Shown here: positions 5,552-9,600 of the stretch, in pieces
How the letters are laid out: every line of letters begins with the position of its first letter
Position numbering within the stretch: position 1 is the first letter of the stretch
Assembly (NCBI RefSeq): GCF_938029485.1
Contig: NZ_CALHGC010000155.1
Span: 1-9,600 of the forward strand
Length of the DNA: 9,600 nucleotides
Direction of reading: 5' to 3'
Source of the DNA: an uncultured Treponema sp.
Lineage (GTDB): Bacteria; Spirochaetota; Spirochaetia; Treponematales; Treponemataceae
Made by a program: the position numbers and the translations under genes
The notes under the pieces: generated by a model
Databases searched by the model: none
Told to the model about the DNA's origin: nothing
The model's input: only the letters and a program-made list of their open reading frames with translations

Positions 5552-7668
5552 TAGAACAATTTGTTTCCGATCTTACCTTTGAGGGGCAGCAGTATGCGGT
5601 GATTGTCCGCGCTTCCGTATCATCGGGGATCATTTCCGCCGTGCATCTGCCGCCCTTACCCGAAGGGTATGCCTTTTACGGAGCAGCCCAGATTCCCGGA
5701 CAAAAAACCGTCGAAGTATTTGAACACTCGATTCCTCTTTTTGCAGCGGACGAGATAGAATATAAAGAACAGGCAGTCGGAATCCTTATCGGGGATAATG
5801 AGGCGGCGCTTGAAGCGCTGCGAAAAGACATCACAATAGAACTTGAACCGCTTCCCGAAGACAGCTTTGAAGCAGGACGGATGCATACGCTGTTCGACTA
5901 TCCTATCGTTGCACGGGAAGCTCGCACTGCCGGAAATATCGATTCAATCTTTGAAACAGCCTCCTCGACTGTGTTCTCATCGCTTAAAATCGCTTCGCAG
6001 TATGCTGCCCGTTCGGAGCCGTTTTCCGCCGTTACGGTCTTCCGCGAGGACGGGCTTGACGTCTATGTGCCAACCCAGTGGCCGTTTCACGTCCGTGCCA
6101 CGGTAGCGAAAGCGACCGGACTTGCGGAAGAAGCGGTTGTCGTACATCCGACCCAAACCGGCGAAACCTTCAACGAGCTTTTATGGTACCCATCCCTCCT
6201 TGCCTGCCAGTGTGCCGTTGCGGCGGTTCTACAGCGAAACACCGTTTCGCTCAATCTATCGGCGGAAGAGAGCCGAACGGCAGCGCCTAAAACGCCGGAG
6301 ATGATTATCGAACATAAATCGGCGCTGTCCGACACACAGACGATTGCTGCAATGCAGATTTCGATTATTGTCAACGCCGGCGCCTACTGCCCGCTCATCG
6401 ACACCATACTCAAACAAATGACTGCCGCTGCATTAGGGCCGTACACCGTACCGAACTACCGGATAGAAGTACGGGCTTCAAAAACTGCGGACGGCCTTAT
6501 CGATATCCTTGAAGGATGGGGTGACTACTATGTGTCAAACGCACTGGAAAACCATATCAACAAGATTATTCAAGATTACAATCTCTCTCCGGCGGAATGG
6601 CGTACAAAAAATATGCCGGACGATTACAGCGCCGTTTTTTCCAACCTCTTCGAAGTTTTAACCGGCAAAAGCGATTTTATCTGTAAACATGCCGCGTATA
6701 GTGTTTTTAACCGAGGTAAAACCGATAAACGGGACGGACGCTGGCGCGGTATCGGCGTAGCGGCAGGCTTCCAATACAGCGGATGCCCCGCAGACTTCAC
6801 GTATACGGCGGAGCTGACGCTGGATATTCACAACCGGCTTTCAATTAAGGCGGAACCGGCGGAAGATGATTTAAAGAAAGTCATCAGGAAGCTCGCTGCG
6901 AAAAAACTGGAAATTGCCGAATCCGATATCACCTTTGCCGGTTTTACGACCGCCGATATGAATGAATCCGGGCCAGCGACTGCCGGCAACGCCGCCGGTA
7001 TCGTCGTTCCCCTTATTGAGCAATGTCTGAGCGATTTACAGGAGCAGCGATTCCGCAATCCGCTGCCGATCAGTATTTCAAGAAGTACCCGAACGCCGCA
7101 ATCGGATGGCTCACAGCTCAATACTCCGCAAACAGATGTTTCACAGTCCGATGTTCCGCCGCTCGATACTGCGCAACTCGATATTTCCCCTGCAAAAAAT
7201 GAAACCGGCAAAAACAGCATTCCGTTCATTTCCCAAACGCCCGCGGCCTGCATCATCGAACTTGAACTGGATACCGTTTGCTATGAAATACAAATCCGAA
7301 AGGTATGGTTCGCATGTCATCCCGGAAAAATCTACGAGAAAAAACAGATCCTCAATTATCTGCATAAAAATATTGCCGCGGCATTATCGCGTACCGCAAA
7401 GGAAGCGCTTCCACGATTGGAAACCGATGATACTCCCCTTCCCTACTCGGAGTATCGGCTCATACTGCCGACTGAGATGCCGCCTCTTTCCGTAGATATT
7501 CCCGAACGGGGAAATTCGATGAGCGCATTCGATTCATCTGCGCTGAATATACTGCCCGCTGCCTACCTTGCGGCATTAAACCAAATACTGCTGCGTGTTC
7601 CGGCGCGGATAGATACGCTGCCGATCAGCACTGAACGCTTATTTAAAGCTTTAACGGGGAAACAATAA
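5548..7668 (+). CDS. Xanthine dehydrogenase-family large subunit, cofactor motifs lost
   Basis: A 706-residue homologue of molybdenum hydroxylase large subunits. Residues 1-105 match the N-terminal a/b hammerhead domain; the rest follows the two molybdopterin-binding domains. The contact motifs are absent: Gly-Gly-x-Phe-Gly-Gly is Thr-Gly-Glu-Thr-Phe-Asn-Glu (204-210); Phe-Arg-Gly-Phe-Gly is Leu-Glu-Gly-Trp-Gly (321-325); Gly-Gln-Gly is replaced by Glu-Asp-Asp (439-441); the Gly-x-Gly-Glu holding the catalytic Glu is Gly-Asn-Ser-Met (655-658). Residues 517-546 are a repetitive linker. No stop or frameshift interrupts it, and it is slightly shorter than typical family members (roughly 750 or more). 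I infer a fold-retaining protein that probably cannot bind molybdopterin or hydroxylate. Start overlaps the aminotransferase stop (ATGA) with only a weak AAAGAAG (5533-5539) upstream, suggesting coupled translation. Confidence 0.82.
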   Translation: MIEQFVSDLTFEGQQYAVIVRASVSSGIISAVHLPPLPEGYAFYGAAQIPGQKTVEVFEHSIPLFAADEIEYKEQAVGILIGDNEAALEALRKDITIELEPLPEDSFEAGRMHTLFDYPIVAREARTAGNIDSIFETASSTVFSSLKIASQYAARSEPFSAVTVFREDGLDVYVPTQWPFHVRATVAKATGLAEEAVVVHPTQTGETFNELLWYPSLLACQCAVAAVLQRNTVSLNLSAEESRTAAPKTPEMIIEHKSALSDTQTIAAMQISIIVNAGAYCPLIDTILKQMTAAALGPYTVPNYRIEVRASKTADGLIDILEGWGDYYVSNALENHINKIIQDYNLSPAEWRTKNMPDDYSAVFSNLFEVLTGKSDFICKHAAYSVFNRGKTDKRDGRWRGIGVAAGFQYSGCPADFTYTAELTLDIHNRLSIKAEPAEDDLKKVIRKLAAKKLEIAESDITFAGFTTADMNESGPATAGNAAGIVVPLIEQCLSDLQEQRFRNPLPISISRSTRTPQSDGSQLNTPQTDVSQSDVPPLDTAQLDISPAKNETGKNSIPFISQTPAACIIELELDTVCYEIQIRKVWFACHPGKIYEKKQILNYLHKNIAAALSRTAKEALPRLETDDTPLPYSEYRLILPTEMPPLSVDIPERGNSMSAFDSSALNILPAAYLAALNQILLRVPARIDTLPISTERLFKALTGKQ
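7096..7185 (+). repeat. Six 15-bp in-frame minisatellite units
   Basis: Six consecutive 15-base units (7096, 7111, 7126, 7141, 7156, 7171) encode Pro-Gln-Ser-Asp-Gly, Ser-Gln-Leu-Asn-Thr, Pro-Gln-Thr-Asp-Val, Ser-Gln-Ser-Asp-Val, Pro-Pro-Leu-Asp-Thr and Ala-Gln-Leu-Asp-Ile. The pattern is [PSA]-Q-x-D-x with variation between units. Unit length is a multiple of three, so copy-number change keeps the frame. The segment forms a polar disordered linker between domains of the large subunit. Confidence 0.8.
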
Positions 7669-7669
7669 T

Positions 7670-8149
7670 ATGAGGATACGATTTTATCTCAATAACAAGG
7701 CGGTAGAAATTGAAGCCGACGCCGATGAGCGGTTGTCAGATGTGCTCAGGCGGGAGTTCGGCCTCCTCAGCGTGCGGAAAAGCCGTATACAGGAGACGTA
7801 CGGCTCTTGTACGGTGCTCTTAAACGATCATCCGGTGCCGTCCTGTATACTCCCCATCTTTGCTGTAGCCGGACAAAACATTATCACGCTTGAAGCCTTT
7901 AGCGCTACGCAAGAATATAAAGACATTATCGCTGCGTTTGAAAAAGAAAGCATTGCGCTGTGCGGTTTTTGTTCTGCAGGTACTATTTTAACCGCACATA
8001 GTATAGTGCAAAAACACTGGAACCCCACCGACGAACAAATACGCGATGCCTATATCGGAATTACGTGCCGGTGTACCGATATTGTTTCAATCACCGCAGC
8101 GTTAAAACAGGTATGCCGATCAAGGAGGGGTAAGCGTCATGAAAAATAA
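7670..8149 (+). CDS. Xanthine dehydrogenase-family 2Fe-2S subunit, one cluster site damaged
   Basis: A 159-residue homologue of the small iron-sulfur subunit, which carries electrons from molybdopterin to FAD. The N-terminal plant-ferredoxin domain (1-76) should have four cysteines as C-x4-C-x2-C plus one; here positions 39 and 44 are Arg and Tyr, leaving only Cys47 and Cys59. The C-terminal four-helix domain keeps all four ligands: Cys98-Gly-Phe-Cys101 and Cys133-Arg-Cys135. The Gly-Asn-Leu-Cys-Arg-Cys-Thr-Gly consensus reads Gly-Ile-Thr-Cys-Arg-Cys-Thr-Asp. Length is normal for the family. It starts one base after the large-subunit stop, with GGGGA at 7656-7660 as ribosome site, and overlaps the FAD subunit by 11 bases. 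The electron chain therefore appears broken at the distal cluster. Confidence 0.88.
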   Translation: MRIRFYLNNKAVEIEADADERLSDVLRREFGLLSVRKSRIQETYGSCTVLLNDHPVPSCILPIFAVAGQNIITLEAFSATQEYKDIIAAFEKESIALCGFCSAGTILTAHSIVQKHWNPTDEQIRDAYIGITCRCTDIVSITAALKQVCRSRRGKRHEK

Positions 8150-8987
8150 TTATATCGTCAATACCGCAAAAAACATGGCCGAGCTGTACACGCTGATGCA
8201 GAATAATACCGACATTACTCCGCTTGCAGGGACTACCGGATTGCTCAAAGATTGCCATACCGACCGGTTCCTCTTACCGGAATCGATTTTACTCTTAAAG
8301 AATCTTCCCGAACTTGAAACCATCGCAAAACGGGAACGCTTCATAGACTTCGGCGCGGCAGCAACCCTCAATACCATTTTAGAGCTGGGAGAAAAAAACG
8401 TACCCCGGATTCTCTATCAAGCGATTTCCCTTGCGGCAAATCCCGGTGTCCGCTCGCTTGCGACCATCGGCGGAAACATCGCACAAGCGCCGATGCAAAA
8501 TTCCTGCCTTATCCCGTTAATCGCGCTCGATACAAAAATTGAAATACGGACACGGAAAGAAACATTTTGGATGCCGCTGATTCAGTATTGCGACGAAAGC
8601 AGCAATGTTCTGCGCCATACCCCGCATATTATTCTCCGCGTACGCGTCCCGTTTGAAGAATGGACTATTTCATATTACAAACGGCTCGGACCGATCGGTC
8701 ATATCACTGCCGACACCGCCTCTTTTGTATTCCTTGCCCGTACGCAGAAAAACCTGCTTTCCGATGTAAAACTGTTATTCGGCGGCGCTCAACTGATAAA
8801 AAATAAAGAGTTTGAAAACCTGTTAAACGGAAAGGGGCTTCCCATCGACCGGCGCAGTGTCGGCGCATTGATGAAAGAAACCGAAGATATTTTCGGCGAT
8901 ACCTTTTCCGCTGCGGAGATATCCGATTTCCAAAAGGCGTGTTTTTTCAACTTGATCGAAGAAAGTATGTACTTACTGACTAATTAA
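8139..8987 (+). CDS. Xanthine dehydrogenase-family FAD-binding subunit
   Basis: A 282-residue homologue of the medium, FAD-binding subunit (CoxM/XdhB type), near normal length. The FAD pyrophosphate loop usually reading Ala-Gly-Gly-Thr-Asp-Leu is Ala30-Gly-Thr-Thr-Gly-Leu35, while Thr109-Ile-Gly-Gly-Asn113 is intact. The Gly-Ala-Ala-Ala-Thr-Leu at 72-77, the Pro-Leu-Ile-Ala-Leu-Asp segment at 126-131 and the C-terminal domain around Phe-Gly-Gly-Ala also follow the family. FAD binding is plausible but less certain than in canonical members. A strong AAGGAGG at 8122-8128, inside the previous gene, precedes the start, and the first 11 bases overlap that gene in another frame. It is the last gene of the operon and is followed by inverted repeats. 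Confidence 0.88.
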   Translation: MKNNYIVNTAKNMAELYTLMQNNTDITPLAGTTGLLKDCHTDRFLLPESILLLKNLPELETIAKRERFIDFGAAATLNTILELGEKNVPRILYQAISLAANPGVRSLATIGGNIAQAPMQNSCLIPLIALDTKIEIRTRKETFWMPLIQYCDESSNVLRHTPHIILRVRVPFEEWTISYYKRLGPIGHITADTASFVFLARTQKNLLSDVKLLFGGAQLIKNKEFENLLNGKGLPIDRRSVGALMKETEDIFGDTFSAAEISDFQKACFFNLIEESMYLLTN

Positions 8988-8988
8988 C

Positions 8989-9002
8989 TACCGGAACCGG
9001 TA
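8989..9002. other. 14-bp perfect palindrome
   Basis: TACCGGAACCGGTA (TACCGG, AA, CCGGTA) starts one base after the FAD subunit stop codon. Its symmetry and tiny loop suit a dimeric protein-binding site better than an RNA hairpin. No factor can be named. Confidence 0.4.
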
Positions 9003-9021
9003 CAATTATTAACATCGAAAC

Positions 9022-9072
9022 AACCGCATAGACAGTTATAAGCAAAAAGACTAAACTGTGTTTGATGCGGTT
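9022..9072 (+). other. Two-part inverted repeat before the chemoreceptor
   Basis: AACCGCAT (9022-9029) pairs with ATGCGGTT (9065-9072), and ACAGTT (9032-9037) pairs with AACTGT (9054-9059), with a 16-base loop. No T-run follows, so intrinsic termination of the upstream operon is unproven. It could be a leader structure for the chemoreceptor or an operator. The whole intergenic stretch is 137 bases. Confidence 0.45.
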
Positions 9073-9124
9073 AAATCACTAAACACTGTAACTACGCCCG
9101 TATTCAGCAAGGAGCCTCAGCATT

Positions 9125-9600
9125 ATGAAAAAAACAACACCGAAACGCTTTTCCATCCGCTATAAGCTGATCCTTATTTTCGGTCTTTTAGTGGTAGTTG
9201 CCGGAGTTACCGAAGCGGTACTCGCAATCCGTATTGCACGCAAAGCCGTAACCGAAAAAGTCGAAACGCATTTAACGGACAAAGCAGCAGACGTTGCAGA
9301 AATTATTGACGGTAGAATAATAGCGCTCTTTCAGTTGCTTAACGGTATCGCGCGTATGCCGTTTTTAACGGATCCCGCATATACATATCAAGAACGAGTA
9401 GCGCTCTTAGAAAAAGAAGCTGCAACAAACAGTAAAATTATTGAATTGGATATAACCGATCCGAACGGCACATTCTATTATGTAGGAAATACCGTGCAAG
9501 TAGGCGACAGATTATGGTTCCGGACAGCACTTTCAGGTACTCCTTTTATTTCCGAACCGTATAGAGAGCGGGCAAGAGGGACGCTCGTCATAACGCTCGC
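9125..9600 (+). CDS. Methyl-accepting chemotaxis protein, N-terminal part
   Basis: The first 158 codons of a membrane chemoreceptor that continues past the window. A basic N-terminus (Lys-Arg-x-Ser-x-Arg) leads to a transmembrane helix at about residues 14-35. Then comes a long helix and the start of a periplasmic double-Cache (dCache_1) sensor domain: Asp-Ile-Thr-Asp-Pro-Asn-Gly at 109-115, and Trp131-Phe-Arg-x-Ala-Leu-x-Gly followed by Ile-Ser-Glu-Pro-Tyr (142-146), the usual ligand-pocket signature. HAMP and signalling domains are expected downstream but are not seen. AAGGAG at 9109-9114 lies ten bases before the ATG. Its ligand cannot be inferred; the upstream operon is separated by inverted repeats, so it is probably a separate transcription unit. 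Confidence 0.85.
   Translation, partial: MKKTTPKRFSIRYKLILIFGLLVVVAGVTEAVLAIRIARKAVTEKVETHLTDKAADVAEIIDGRIIALFQLLNGIARMPFLTDPAYTYQERVALLEKEAATNSKIIELDITDPNGTFYYVGNTVQVGDRLWFRTALSGTPFISEPYRERARGTLVITL

Noticed and set aside
7096..7185. CRISPR array
   Set aside because: The units are directly adjacent 15-mers in frame with a gene, without spacers.
6828..7256. A 142-codon minus-strand frame rich in Ser and Cys
   Set aside because: It is the complement of the large-subunit gene and its repeat-coded linker; no start signal and no family features.
9073..9108. Sigma-28 type promoter for the chemoreceptor
   Set aside because: TAAA boxes are present, but the downstream CCGTATT is a poor match to GCCGATAA and the spacing is short.

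Overview
The window looks like a spirochaete chromosome, most likely an oral-type Treponema. This is inferred from a BspA-type leucine-rich-repeat lipoprotein with a Trp-Lys-Arg C-terminal tail, a chemoreceptor with a periplasmic Cache sensor, and base composition that swings from AT-rich to moderately GC-rich. No rRNA, tRNA, CRISPR array, insertion sequence or integrase is visible.

Layout. Positions 1-128 form a structured leader. Two AT-rich genes follow: a small exported orphan protein (129-584) and a 428-residue LRR lipoprotein with ten 23-residue repeats (615-1901). After a strong imperfect hairpin (1904-1952) comes a uracil-DNA-glycosylase-fold protein (2009-2695). A convergent gene on the minus strand (2740-4110) is a full-length threonine synthase homologue that has lost its PLP lysine. 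A 217-base divergent control region (4111-4327) separates it from a tight four-gene plus-strand operon (4328-8987). The operon encodes a DegT/DnrJ/EryC1/StrS aminotransferase, then large (molybdenum-type), 2Fe-2S and FAD subunits of the xanthine dehydrogenase family. The genes overlap or abut by ATGA, 1 base and 11 bases. After an intergenic region with two inverted repeats (8989-9072), a methyl-accepting chemotaxis protein starts at 9125 and runs off the window.

The most unusual content is the 2740-8987 block. The threonine synthase homologue lacks the catalytic lysine and the PLP-phosphate loop. The large xanthine-dehydrogenase-type subunit lacks every recognisable molybdopterin-contact motif and the catalytic glutamate, and carries a minisatellite-coded linker. 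The 2Fe-2S subunit has lost two of the four cysteines of its plant-type cluster but keeps all four of the other cluster. All of these frames are full length and uninterrupted, with intact translational coupling, which argues against simple pseudogene decay. The aminotransferase keeps its catalytic residues. A working hypothesis is a retained pseudoenzyme complex, repurposed from a molybdenum hydroxylase, next to a pseudo-threonine synthase. The real role cannot be read from sequence alone.
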